A stretch of DNA of 64,000 nucleotides from Pterois miles (lineage: Eukaryota; Chordata; Actinopteri; Perciformes; Scorpaenidae), in NCBI GenBank assembly GCA_947000775.1, contig CAMQGK010000567.1:2647001-2711000 (forward strand), given 5' to 3'. The notes below the pieces were generated by a model, which did no database searches, had not been told where the DNA came from, and saw nothing but the letters and a program-made list of their open reading frames with translations. Positions 10,771-21,912 of the stretch are shown here, in pieces. The position numbers and the translations under genes are program-made. Position 1 is the stretch's first letter. The number at the start of each line of letters is the position of its first letter.

Positions 10771-11384
10771 ACCCTGGACATTTGTAGGAAAACAAAAAAA
10801 AATGAGGAGTAACTTTTGGTGACCAACAGGCAGACCGCGGTCCGAGTCCGGACCCAGAAGTCATCCCAAACGGACCCGGACCTACAGCCAAAACAGAAGG
10901 TTCTGATTTAAAACCTGACGGGGCGCTTCCATTTTAACCGACGCAGCTTTTGTAGTCTTTACGGAAGTGCTTCAGCGGACGAGGAAGCGCACTGACACAA
11001 CTGCATGCGAGTTAAAGCCATCCCCCGTGATACGACTCAGCCAATCAAGCCTGTGGATTCTGGGCGGTAAGCACTGAGAATACACAGTGGAACATGCACG
11101 ATTTTCACACTTTATTTATTTTCTCTTATTTTGAAATGCTACATTTATTTAGTTAATGTGAGGATATTATACATATCTGCAGTCATACACATATGTTCAG
11201 TTCTCTGTTACATTGTCAAAATGTTTTTGAATCATACTGAATTCATTTGATTTGACAGTCAGGTATTGATTACATGCAGATGTTATTGTGACTACTAAGC
11301 CACTAAAATATATATCACTCGAAATAGTTAGACATGATCTTTGCTTCAAGAAATTTTCTCTAACTGGACCTCTTTAAATTTTAG
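10771..11384. other. AT-rich, nothing recognised
   Basis: No classed repeat or exon seen. The block 10840-11070 is more GC-rich with no matching features. Confidence 0.35.
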
Positions 11385-11900
11385 TTGAATACTGGTAACA
11401 TATAAAACTAGGAAACAAAAGGAATCCATTGGTACCAACCAATGTCAGAAGAACGTGAGACAACGCTACAAAACCCTAAATTTTAGCGAGGAATACCGGC
11501 ATGGCAATTTTAAAAGGAGTCCCTTGACCTCTGACCTCTAGATATGTGAATGAAAATGAGTTATGTGGGCACCCACAAATCTCCCCTTTACAGACATGGT
11601 GCCTTTATGATAATCACATGCAATTTGGGGCAAAACCCATGCAGTTGCATTTTTGCCTATTCTGAAACGGTGTCTTGGAATTGCACAAATTGGCATAAAT
11701 GACTGGAAAGCTGAGATCCTTGTGGATCCAATGCGACCGATTGTATTCATGTGTGATGATGTTAGTCCCCATAGTAGCCATTTCATACACTGAGACCATT
11801 TTTTTAAACTTGCCTCTCTGTATAAAATGACCTGTGGTGACCTCTAGGATAATCACAGCCTCATGAAACATTACAGCCACAAACTAGAGACCTGGAGCAT
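11385..11900 (+). mobile_element. family C (hAT-type non-autonomous) copy
   Basis: Carries blocks typical of a hAT relic I know from many percomorphs: GGAATCCATTGGTACCAACC near 11421, GTCCCTTGACCTCTGACCTC near 11518, CCCCTTTACAGACATGG near 11584 and TTATGATAATCACATGCA near 11604. The same blocks recur at 36455-36895 and, inverted, at 60801-61180. Its right half has diverged and the termini are lost. Confidence 0.65.
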
Positions 11901-13340
11901 TCAGAGGATGGATGGGTTTCCTAGTTAGATTGAAAATAAGAAGGTTTCTGAGCTTCCACAACAAAAGTACTCGTTATCCAGTCGCCAAAAAATGCAATTC
12001 TTGCAGAAATATCCGAATGTCGTACCAGATATCAACGTGAAAATATGACAGTTTCAAAGATGTTGGAGCATTTAACAGCTGAAGAGACAGATGATTCCCT
12101 CAGGAGGTGGTAGAGACCAAAAACAGAGCTACAAGAGATAGAATATTGGACTCACATTACCAGGTTTACATAAACACAAGTCCAAATCAAGTTTATAATA
12201 TGTCTTGTTGCCCTGAAGTGGGGAAGAAATCAGTTACTGCAGGTTTAAATTGTGTATGAAAAGAAAACATGGCAGTTTAAGAAGCTAGCTTACGATTTGG
12301 AGGTATTTGCTGACCATCAACACTTAGCTTAATGTTAGCCACGCTGACTCCAAGCGTATACTTGTAAGCCCTCATCATTTTCCTCATCATCGCCCTCCTT
12401 CCAGGGTCACAATTCTCCAGTATTTATCCAGATTTATAGCAAATTTTCACACTTTTTTTCCTTTATCGTTATCTCAACCTGTTCCTGGCACCGTACAGTG
12501 TGTATAATCCCTACAGTTTCCAATAGAGCTATACTAAATGTCACTTCACGGTGGATGAGAGCTGCCCATGATCGCCACACCACGCAATTTGAGCTTGTTT
12601 GATCGCCACTAGGGTCAGCGCACATCATAGCGTGCGGTGCCCGAAGTAGTTAAGCGTACTAAGTAGTCGTAAGCAAAAAGCCACTGTGTCATGGCGCAAG
12701 CAATTGGAAATAATGTGTTTGAGAGCGCTGCGTTGCCGTTGTGGTGTTGCGTCTGAAAGGGCCTTCAGCGAGTGAGACAAGGAGAAAGTCTACGCTAGAG
12801 ATTCACCTGGAGGTTCACACCAGAGGGGCGAATTACCGTTTTCTTTCTGAGAATTAAAGGTAAAATTAAAAGTTAAACATAAAAATGCGGCTGCACTGTG
12901 CTTTATTTTCATTCTTTTTAAGTTACCAGCATCCAGGAAACAAAGTCTCTGGGGGTGGACCCCAGATCCCCTGCTTTGGTTTTTAATTCCTCCCTATTTT
13001 TAAAGGTATCAAGGCTGCCAAGTGGCGCTTGAGAAGCCTCGTCCTCACAGCTGAAGCTAAAAAGGATAATTTTTTTCTCCTATATTGTTAGAGGCACTAA
13101 GCTAACACATCCCAATCCGGTCTGTCCACTGAACACAGAGAGACAAACTGATACCAACTACTGCAAATGACTAATCACATTACCAGGTAATGTATTGCAG
13201 CCAAACACTTTGTGTGTGTGTGTGTGTTTGAGTAAGTGAGCGGCAGGACGAGGCAGTCCAGCTGGTTTTGATCTGATTTGTCCAAGTGAAAAGGGGCCTA
13301 ATCTGATCATCCATCTATCAGTCAGAGAAAATCAATCCAG
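11901..13340. other. no gene seen; short TG repeat
   Basis: A (TG)n stretch sits at about 13210-13228. The rest is unclassified. Confidence 0.4.
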
Positions 13341-14049
13341 CCCGTCAACGCAGACAGAGACGATACGTGGGGGGGGGGGAGACACGAGGGAACTAAAATC
13401 AAAATGGTGGAGACCCGAGAGGAGCAAAGCGAGCTGAGGGGGGAAAGTTGAATTAGCAGCGTCACACTCAAACGTCCACAGCAGGACATCTGAATCGTCT
13501 GCTGCTGCTCTGAGGACTCCAGTCAAAGGGTAGAGACCCAGGCAGCCATATGTCCTCTGCAGTCCACCACCCTGCCACAGGACATACAGTACATACGCCC
13601 GTGCACGTGGGCGCGCACACACAAAGCTTAATTGGGCATCTGGATCATGCTTGATTTTACAGTTATTTCTGCCTTGCCAAACAATGCTCTTCACAAATGC
13701 AGAAATCCACGTTCGTATGGCAGCAACATGAGGGAAGGTGCAGCAGCAATGCAGCGTTGAAATACCAACTGTCACTCAGCCGTCCTCCTATATCTGTGTG
13801 CTCCATCCACTCCTCCATAACCTCAATATTCAACACTGCAGAACATTTTCCAGCGCGGGGCAGTGATGGATTTTTTGTTTTTTTTAGCATGTACCTGCGA
13901 TCTCACATGCCTCAGCTCTCATGTTGCTTTGTCATTTTTTTTTTTGTTTTATGTGGCCATTTTTGCCACGACATCGATTTCCTTCAGCTCATGCATTATC
14001 ATAACCATGCATGTATTCTACATGCACAACAGGAAGCTGTACCTCTTGT

Positions 14050-14050
<1 letters not shown>
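13341..14050. other. unclassified block with G-run
   Basis: A run of ten G at about 13369 is the only distinct feature. Open frames on both strands overlap each other and have no splice signals in phase. Confidence 0.35.

Positions 14051-14051
<1 letters not shown>

Positions 14052-14098
<47 letters not shown>
14052..14098. repeat. (AC)n microsatellite
   Basis: About 23 uninterrupted AC units. Open frames through it are artefacts of the repeat. Confidence 0.95.
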
Positions 14099-14100
<2 letters not shown>

Positions 14101-14559
14101 CTACAAACACAAACAATACACCAGAGTTGAGTCACGAACAAACAACAAACATCCCACTCCTCTTACTATACGGCATTCCCTTCCTGCTATTAATAGGACA
14201 AAGTCGAGAAGGAGAGTAAATCCATAATAGGATTTACCCAGAGCTGGATAATTAGGGCTTCTGTTTGGGGAATACCACTGCAAAACACACAGTACCACAG
14301 AGCGACACCCCCACCAACACAACACACACCCACAGGCACACTCAAACACCCGGGGAATAAGAAGCACATAACAACAGATCCACTTAAAGCAGGAAAAAAA
14401 ACCCCGCAAAACAGCAACTTCCACAACATGACTGTCCTGTTGTGGCAACCCCGGGTAGTTCAAATCCCCAGCATGCAGGAGAGGAGAGGAAACCCGCCAT
14501 CCATCCATCCATCCGTCTCTCCATTCATTCATCCTCCCTCGCTCCCTCCCTACCCCCTG

Positions 14560-14900
14560 ATACCTCGTCGTCCGAGCTGACGGTTGCCGTGGCACCAGAT
14601 TCCTATGCGATGGCCATGTCGGATCAAATGATGGTAAAAGTGGCGTGAAAATCTCCCTCCACCTGGCCGTCTGAGTCTCCTCTTCCCCTCTACTCTCCCC
14701 TGCTGCCTCCCGGTCCAACAGCGAAGCGGCAGTGAGAGACGGCGGCGGCAGAGGCAGCGGCGGCGGCGGCGGCGTCTCTGGATCTTCCACGCACACACTC
14801 GCCCTCCTTTTTAATTAGCTTGTTCCAACAACCAGCGGTGACTAATAAATGAAGCGGCTGAAATCACCTCCTGTGCAGCGTTCAGTCCAATGAGGAGACA
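14560..14900 (-). promoter_or_regulatory. candidate plppr1 promoter and 5' UTR exon
   Basis: Read on the minus strand, a CCAAT box (ATTGG at 14886-14890) is followed about 75 bp on by a TATA-like TTAAAAAG near 14808-14815. Then comes a GC-rich transcript-like stretch with a CGG/CCG run (14757-14775). A possible donor, GACGAG|GTATCA, ends it near 14565. It is the only promoter-like block upstream of the plppr1 coding exon in this window. The donor is weak and no transcript evidence exists, so this is an inference from position and composition. Confidence 0.35.
14757..14775. repeat. short (CGG)n run
   Basis: Six CGG units within a longer CGG/CAG-rich stretch starting at about 14740, in the candidate 5' UTR. 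Confidence 0.85.
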
Positions 14901-14946
14901 CGGAGGAGAGACGAGAACATGTGTGAGAGAGTTAGAGTGCATCTGA

Positions 14947-14950
<4 letters not shown>

Positions 14951-15009
<59 letters not shown>

Positions 15010-15030
15010 AGAGGGAGGGAGGAAGGGAGG
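14951..15030. repeat. (GA)n tract continuing into G-rich repeats
   Basis: About 26 GA units are followed by GGGAGGGAGAGGGAGGGAGG and further GGG runs. The pure purine strand and repeated GGG runs can form H-DNA and G-quadruplexes. It lies just upstream of the candidate plppr1 promoter. Confidence 0.85.
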
Positions 15031-15760
15031 GCATGCATTATGTGTGTCAGCTCATTTGTATTCAAAGCTTGTTTTCCCTCTCCATCCCTCCCCTTCTTTC
15101 TACCTCTGTCCATCTCTCCCCTTATCTCCCTCCATCCACCCATCCATCCATCCATTCCTCTCGCCCCGTCTTCTTTGCTTCTTGAATGGACATGAACCTG
15201 ACTCAAACATTTAGGGGAAAAGGAGGGACGCTGCAGGAGAAGGAGGGAAAAAGGAGGCTGCACGCGTGGTGGATGTGGGTTAATGATACTGGGCTATTGA
15301 TCTAATGCTTCTGGAGCACATGGAGCGTGACGGGCCAGTGCTGGCAGCAGAGGACGAGGTTGTGTCAGTGTTAAAAGGTGAATGAAAGTTTGGAGCCATG
15401 CAGGAAAGGAAGACAGAGCTGTGACAGGACAGTCAGTTCGGTCCGGTCATGGTGAGATATGGAAGAGACAGAATTAGCTATTAAAATGATACATCACCTT
15501 CTGCTGAGAGCACATCCTGCTATTTAAAACTATGCCAGTTCAGACGCACTACCTCCCTGCAGACGGTCCAGGCAATGCAATACTGACAGCGGCAGAGAGG
15601 AGGCTACTGTTTATAGCACTAATGACAAAAGATGAGGACGTTGTGGTGAATTTACACTGGAGGCTTTGGCACAAACTTTTGTACTTTATGGTTACGAGAC
15701 CAGAGTCCACCGACTTTTCATCTGCTGCCACCATGAGGTTGACTTTTTTTTGGTTTTGAG
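15031..15760. other. intergenic, CATC-rich
   Basis: A (CATC)n stretch is at about 15132-15155; a similar one lies at 14497-14515. No exon recognised. Confidence 0.45.
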
Positions 15761-16197
15761 CATAGACTGTATAGAAGAAGTGGACGTAGTCACGGGGATG
15801 TGACCCATTTGGGGTTGTTAAGCCTCGAGTTCGACATTTTGGTCGTCGCCATCTTGGTTTTTTGCAACCATGAGACACGAGAGGGTGGAGCTAAGTACAA
15901 CCGAATGCTGAATAAGATATTATTAGGTGGCCAAAATGTTTCATTTAACTTTCGTGAACTGAAAACACACTGTGAAAGTTGTAAGACAAAAACAGGGACA
16001 ACACCCAGACCGGACAACGCCATGATAGCGACCTGTCAATCACAAGATAGCCCCGCCCTAAAGCATCCCCTGCGTTCTGGTCTATTTTACTGTAAACGGG
16101 ACCATAATTTACTAAATGAACATCATGCTGTATTGAAGAAGACCTGAAACTACTGATTGAGACCATAAACTCAACTTTACAATGTTTACTGAGGTAA
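15761..16197 (+). mobile_element. family A repeat, copy 1, truncated
   Basis: Starts CATAGACTGTATAGAAGAAG and holds GTCGCCATCTTGG, GGGTGGAGCTAAGTACAACC, AACACACTGTGAAAG, CCTGTCAATCACAAG and ACCATAATTTACTAAATG. It stops at GAGGTAA, where the other copies continue TAAATCAAGTGAGAAG, because the Penelope-like element joins here. I know this non-coding repeat from perch-like fishes; its class is unsure. Confidence 0.75.
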
Positions 16198-16282
16198 GTC
16201 TGTGGAGGTTCTCATTCATCCAGGTCATATTCATTCTGGCAAAAACTGAATCGAAGGCAACTGGACTTAGATTTGTCCCTGA

Positions 16283-16317
16283 AGACGTTTCGCCCCTTAT
16301 CCAAGTGGCTTCATCAG
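16283..16317 (-). ncRNA. hammerhead-like motif of Penelope-like element (possible)
   Basis: On the minus strand the core boxes CTGATGA (16317-16311) and GAAA (16291-16288) are separated by a stem GCC-A-CTT, loop GGAT, AAG-G-GGC with six pairs and one mismatch. Penelope-like elements are known to carry hammerhead ribozymes. I could not find a convincing stem III or cleavage site, so activity is doubtful. Confidence 0.3.
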
Positions 16318-16498
16318 TTCGAACGCTGCAGTCTGACTAGTCCCCACTAGTCTGACCAACAGTGGAGTAAGACCCAGGTTTTTAACCTCTGTGGAAGTGT
16401 CCGCCCCTTATTCTCCTAAGATAATAGTTCATTAGTGGAGTTTCACCTGTGTGAGTGAGTCCCACTAGTGAACGACAGTCGTTAAGGATTCAATGGGG

Positions 16499-17160
16499 CT
16501 AATGACAACAGTCGTTAAGCATGATATGCGTTGCCAGTGGACGAAAGTCGTTGTGTTCATTAGGGACACTTGAGGTTGGTTTCGGACTGTCTTTGATATT
16601 GAGTTTTCTTGGTACCGCTGAAAGTGCAGCATTGTAGATGGGGGATAGGTGGTGTCTCAGACCCCCTCCTCTGTTTAAAGATGGTTTTTCCAATTTAACA
16701 TAGATGGCTTCCTTTAATCCTCTTTCAAACCATCTGTCCTCTCTGTCCAAGATTTTAACATTGCTGTCCTCAAAGGAGTGAGCCTTTTGCTTAAGGTGTA
16801 AATAGACAGCTGAATCTGGACCTGAGGAGTTGGCCCTTCTATGTTGGACCATGCGCTTGTTTAAGGTTTGTTTGGTTTCCCCAATGTAGAGGTCCTTGCA
16901 TTCCTCGCTGCATTGGACAGCATAAACCAGGTTGCTTTTCTGTGAGTGTGGTAGCCTGTCTTTGGGGTGTACCAGTTTCCGTCTGAGGGTGTTACCGGGT
17001 TTGAAACACACTGGGATTCGGTGTTCTGATACCCCGGACACATAGGGAATGACTATATTCCTGTGTTTGTTTCTGTCCTCAGCTCCCTCTGCATTTGTAG
17101 TCTTCTTAGGGCGTGTTACTCTGTCAAAGGTCCAATTTGGATAGCCACAAGTTTTCAGAG
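16499..17160 (-). pseudogene. GIY-YIG endonuclease domain of Penelope-like element
   Basis: The frame opens upstream of 17041 with no start codon and reads on to a stop at 16499. The GIY-YIG core is visible: LVYAVQCSEECKDLYIGET, where VYAV and LYIGET are the diagnostic strands. It continues with a K/R-rich turn (NKRMVQHRR) and the conserved EAIYVKLEKPSLNRGGGLRH segment, in which the E is the expected metal-binding residue. Just upstream is the linker LKTCGYPNWTF that in intact elements follows the reverse transcriptase. The domain nicks target DNA for retrotransposition. No stop or frameshift interrupts the domain, so the copy may be fairly young. Without the polymerase part it cannot move by itself. 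Confidence 0.85.
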
Positions 17161-17170
17161 CTAACTAACC

Positions 17171-17234
17171 ATATTGTGAATTTCCCCACTGTGGGACTAA
17201 TAAAGGAATATCTTATCTTATCTTATCTTATATA
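17171..17234 (+). mobile_element. retroposon 3' tail with (TTATC)n
   Basis: GAATTTCCCCACTGTGGGAC + TAATAAAGGAATATC is followed by four TTATC units. It is the same 3' end as in the SINE at 1-273 and is probably a strongly 5'-truncated SINE or partner LINE. It abuts the Penelope-like element. Confidence 0.75.
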
Positions 17235-19914
17235 TAACATAAACAGAGTGGTCTCAATCTTCTCATTTAAGTCTCCACAAGCAAGCAAATATCTGTATTT
17301 CCCAAAATGTAGACTTGTACCAGAGTTATGTGTCTAGAACTACAGCGCTTTTAATTATGTACTCCATTCTGGTCATTTTTGAGCACATTTAACTAATTTA
17401 TTCATCCATTTATTTTTATTTAATAAGCAAGTTTCGCTTGCTGCAAAGAAGCTGACATTTCACCTACTGACTCTAATCTACATCAATGCATGCATCTTAA
17501 GTTACTGGATGAGTTGCAGATATTAAAAATAAAATGAAGCATCAAATCAAAATGTGCTTCATTTCAAATAAGTCAGATCTGATCCCTTTTTGCGAGGAGC
17601 GTTGCTCAGAAACAGTTTATTTGATCTACCTCATCACCACCGATAGACTTCCTTTCTAATGCAAACAGCAGCAGGAGGACAGGTTGACTTCTACAGCTCA
17701 GAGAGACCCAGAGGTGTTAAATGAATCAAGAGGATAACCTCAGGCGTCTCTGGTAGCCAGAATGCTGGTGGTTTCTGCCCTGCCCTCCCTTCATTAATAT
17801 AGCATTACCTCAGAGACATTAATAGCCACCAGCCTATTTTTCATGTGCATGCAGCTGCTGATATATATTTCATGAGCAATAATATATCAAGAAAGAGGCA
17901 AAGAACACCAATTTTTTTTTGTATGCTGAAATGGTTGACCAAGGTTGACCGAAAAAGGAACTCCACGACTCAAAATAATTTCTCTATTTCTATTTCTCTA
18001 TTTTTTTTGTTGGTCCTGTCCCTAAATAATCTGTCAATGAAATTCATCACCCTTCTCCGTCATTCCCTCCAAATCACCATCCCACTAGATCCAGCTCCCC
18101 CTCCTCCAGTGCTGAGTGGGCTGTACCACCTCGTATGGGTCTCAGTGGGATTGTCAGGGCGGTAGATGAGATATGGCCCGAGCCTCGTGGAGATGAGAAA
18201 TCTGCCTGTTATGGGGCCGTTATGGTTTACGGCACATTGGATGCCTGTCCCATGGGTCTACTCTGCTCCCGGCCATACACCCCGCTCCATCTCCACATCC
18301 AGCCCCCTCTCTGGCTGCTCGCACCATCCTCCAGTCTACAATGGAAATAAACTCCGTCCTTCATTGACGGAAGGAGAACCGAGAGAATGATATATATAGA
18401 AGGATACAGAAGGGCAAAAGGACAGAGGTCGGATCTGAAAGACATCTTGCTGAGCTGAATTTGTTGTTACCACGGAAACCTTCCCTTTGCATACAAAAAG
18501 CATGCACACAAAACACATTTAGTCAATGGGTCGGAAGGTATATGCACCGTATGCATTAACACATTTACCCGTTCATGCACAACCATGAGTCCAGTAACGC
18601 TTGTATACCGTATATGTGCACTGTATGCATGCATGAATACAAGCAACAACAGGACCCTTGGTACAGCTGAATGCCTTCCTTTATCTTTACTGCGTACTGG
18701 CAATGTGCATGCCTCGTTTAAATAATTCAGATGATCAATTCAGAGTCAGTTAAACATCAGATGGGCATTCATGCAAGACGCTTAGCCAAGACAAAGAGCT
18801 AGAGGCAAAGATCTACTCAGAATAAAATGCTGTGTTAAAGTGCCGGTGAGAGTCCACCAGTCTCCATCGACTCCAGCCATCATGTCTTATTTGACACAGC
18901 GTATTGTATACAATTGAAATTAAATGTTTCACCCATTTAAAACTGTTCATTCAATACTTTTATCTTAGGCATCTATTTAAACCATTTATGCATTGCAGGT
19001 AGTTGGAAATTATTACCTTCGGACAAAGGTGGGCTAGCCGTTTCCCCGTTTCCAGTCTTTATGCTAGGGTAGGCTACAAAGCTGCTGGCTGTAGCTTCAA
19101 ATTTACCCTACAAGCTATTCCTTCGAGTAAGAAACTAAACAACGAAGCCGCAAAACATGAACGGTCCAGACTGCGGGAGACAAAATGGGGCACATGAGCA
19201 CACAACCATGATGTCCAATTTCAAGCCCATAATTAAAAAAAAAAAACACACCTTACACACATTACCCCCTTATTACCACCACACACAACCCCCCCAGGCA
19301 CACATACACACACACAGACAGTGTGTATCATTATGCCAAGAGCTCCAGCTGTGGTCTACAGGGGCAATTCATTAATCAGCTCGACAACAAAGGACCACAT
19401 TCCTACACTGGGTTTTCTCCTTTGTCTGCACCTCCCACTTGATCCTGTGCTACTTCTGCCAGATAAATGCTCAAAAAGCTTGTTTTTTTTATTTATTCTC
19501 TAATGAGATCATCCCTATTACATCGTGTCTATCTGTATTACTTACTGTTGTGTGTACAGCACTTTCATAGTCTGTACGTATGAGTCCATATGTGAATATC
19601 TGACAAAAACATAACAGATACTGACCACTTGCGTACTATAGAACCTTTGATTTCACGATTACTTCACAATGTTAGCTGGAGGCAAAGCAAAGGAAAGACT
19701 GAAGGCATACATTAATCACGTCAGAGTATTAGGCTAAAGGTTTGTCCTGGTTTGTCCAGGACTGTCCCAGCTTGTCTAGGACTGTCCCAGTTTCAAGCTC
19801 ACATGTCCAGAGTCCCAATAAATATCTGTAAAACACAAATATCCCAGTGTTCAACAGTCACTAACAAATTGTCCCAGTTTCCACCATAATTAAAATAGTA
19901 ATATATGCTATTAT
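17235..19914. other. intergenic, nothing recognised
   Basis: Mostly AT-rich with short poly(T) and CA-rich tracts (about 19235-19320). The stretch 17600-18400 is moderately GC-rich without splice-consistent exons. Open frames match no family I know. Confidence 0.4.
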
Positions 19915-20290
19915 GCTGCAATATGCTGACGCTGAGGAGCGAGGCTGGAACGTTAAAGTGTGTCCAACAGAGGTAGGTTTCAGAGGCTTCCAGTTCCTCC
20001 ACAAGGCCCTTGAGGGAATTAGGAGTCAGGTGGCAGGCCCACAGGAAGGCAATCAAAGCCTTTGCCGACACCGTGGAAAGGAGCAGTCACTGGCTGTGGC
20101 TGAAAACAAAAGACCCTGTCTGGGCTCCCACGTGACCACTGAGAGGACAACCATGAGACCCACACCCAGGTGTGATCAGCCAGGTGGGTCTTCCTCGACG
20201 AGGGTGTGTTGTGATAAAAGGCAGAAACAGCCAATGATGTCGAGGTACACAACTGAGTGGCAATATCATCCGATGGTCTCCTCCAAAAAC
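19915..20290 (+). pseudogene. non-LTR retrotransposon C-terminus, frameshifted
   Basis: The frame starting near 19913 reads ERGW then PTEVGFRGF, matching the ERGW...VEVGCRGF signature at the C-terminus of fish non-LTR elements with a restriction-like endonuclease (R2/R4-like lineage, from memory). A frameshift near 20030 moves the continuation to another frame: HRKAIKAFADTVERSSHWLW + LKTKDPVWAP, the usual helix rich in ER and W. After that comes 3' UTR-like sequence. The reverse transcriptase is absent. It is a dead 5'-truncated copy. Confidence 0.65.
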
Positions 20291-20744
20291 AACCCCACTC
20301 AGGTAAGTGTAGTCTGAACTTCAGGGATTGTAACACCCAGTCCTACTACTGAAACTTGCATAGACGTTTATCATGTTTCACTCATTAATGAATTTGTGCG
20401 CCAGCACAGCACACCGCTGCAGTCTCTATAGAGGGTGATGTTTCATGCTGTCAAACAACGAATACACAGACACTGCAGATCGGCTAGTTTCACTGGTGTC
20501 ATGTTGAACCATAGCACCCTCCGTGCTAATGTGCACATCAAGCATGTCGTTTTGATTAATTATTCTACACAGTTCCTTCTGCACATCAAAAGGCGTTTTG
20601 CATCGGTTATAACTCCCTCAGGGACCGTCAGTTCTGTCTTTCACCCGGATGGTGTCTCCATCCTGACCAAAATTTCATCAGCGCTCCACAATTTTAATTA
20701 TAATAGCCTGAGACAAAACAAGACAAGTTGAATAATAACGTACA

Positions 20745-21912
20745 TATGCTACTAGGCTAAACTATTAGCGAGATAGAAAGAAAATGTTGATAACAGGCTA
20801 AACTATGATAGATATGGAGAGGAGAGAAAATGTTGTTAATAGACTAAAATACAAAAGACATGGAGGCTAATAGACTAAAATACTAAACGTATAGAGATGG
20901 AGAGAAAATGATGCTAAAAGGCTAAACTATTAGAGAGATGGAAAGAAAATGATGCTAACAGACTAAACTATGAGAGCGATGGAGAGAACATGTTGCTAAC
21001 AGGCTAAACTACGAGAGATATGGAAACAAAGTGATGCTAATAGGCTAAACTATTATAAAGAGATGGAGAGAACATCCATCCATCGTCAACCACTTTTCCC
21101 GTTAGGGGGGTGCTGGAGCCGGTCCCAGCTGGCATTGGGCGAAGGCGGGGTTCACCCTGGTGGAGAGAACATGTTGCTAATAAACTAAATTGTGACAGAT
21201 ATGGAGAGAAAATGATGCTAATAGGCTAAACTATAAGAGAGATGGAGAGAAAGTGATGCTAATAGGCTAAACTACAAGAGAGATGGAGAGAAAGTGATGC
21301 TAATAGGCTAAACTACAAGAGAGATGGAGAGAAAGTGATGCTAATAGGCTAAACTACAAGAGAGATGGAGAGAAAGTGATGCTAATAGGCTAAACTATTA
21401 TAAAGAGATGGAGAGAAAGTGATGCTAATAGGCTAAACTATTATAAAGAGATGGAGAGAAAGTGATGCTAATAGGCTAAACTACAAGAGAGATGGAGAGA
21501 AAGTGATGCTATTAGGCTAAACTATAAGAGAGATGGAGAGAAAGTGATGCTAATAGGCTAAACTACAAGAGAGATGGAGAGAAAGTGATGCTAATTATAA
21601 GAGAGATGGAGAGAAAGTGATGCTAATAGGCTAAGCTATTATAAAGAGATGGAGAGAAAGTGATGCTAATACGCTAAACTACAAGAGAGATGGAGAGAAA
21701 GTGATGCTAATAGGCTAAACTATTATAAAGAGATGGAGAGAAAGTGATGCTAATAGGCTAAACTACAATAAAGATGGAGAGAAAGTGATGCTAATAGGCT
21801 AAACTATTATAAAGAGATGGAGAGAAAGTGATGCTAATAGGCTAAACTATTATAAAGAGATGGAGAGAAAGTGATGCTAATAGGCTAAACTATTATAAAG
21901 AGATGGAGAGAC
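20745..21912 (+). repeat. minisatellite, 41- to 43-bp unit, about 26 copies
   Basis: Units GATGGAGAGAAAGTGATGCT + AATAGGCTAAACTACAAGAGA (41 bp) alternate with a 43-bp form ending ACTATTATAAAGA. Units left of about 21060 are diverged (AAAATGTTG variants); those right of about 21190 are almost identical. A SINE fragment interrupts one unit at 21076-21160. Confidence 0.95.
21076..21160 (-). mobile_element. 5'-truncated V-SINE insertion in the minisatellite
   Basis: The insert reads CCATCCATCG, then GGTGCTGGAGCC, CCCAGCTGGCATTGGGCGAA and GGCGGGGTTCACCCTGG. That is the 3' end and GATG tail of a V-SINE in reverse. It is flanked by TGGAGAGAACAT at 21064-21075 and 21161-21172, a likely 12-bp target duplication. 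Confidence 0.8.

Larger units (their letters stand above)
16198..17160 (-). mobile_element. Penelope-like element, 5'-truncated
   Basis: Holds the GIY-YIG frame at 16499-17160 and, downstream of it on the minus strand, the conserved terminal block CTGATGA...GGGGCGAAACGTC (16283-16317 in plus coordinates) of teleost Penelope-like elements. The reverse transcriptase is missing, so the copy is 5'-truncated near 17160. It abuts a family A copy on one side and a short retroposon tail on the other. Confidence 0.8.

Noticed and set aside
13697..14227. 176-codon plus-strand protein
   Set aside because: Its core is a His/Thr run encoded by the (AC)n microsatellite.
14101..14796. 231-codon minus-strand gene
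   Set aside because: The frame runs through CGG and CATCC low-complexity repeats, and other frames are open too; composition explains it.
14811..15263. Minus-strand 150-codon protein
   Set aside because: Mostly poly-Leu/Ser from the GA tract read in reverse; no splice or start evidence.
15800..16147. 115-codon protein
   Set aside because: Lies entirely in family A, which is non-coding in all copies seen here.
19913..20317. Host gene of 134 codons ending at a GTAAGT donor
   Set aside because: The sequence is a frameshifted retrotransposon C-terminus; the GTAAGT at 20303 is incidental.
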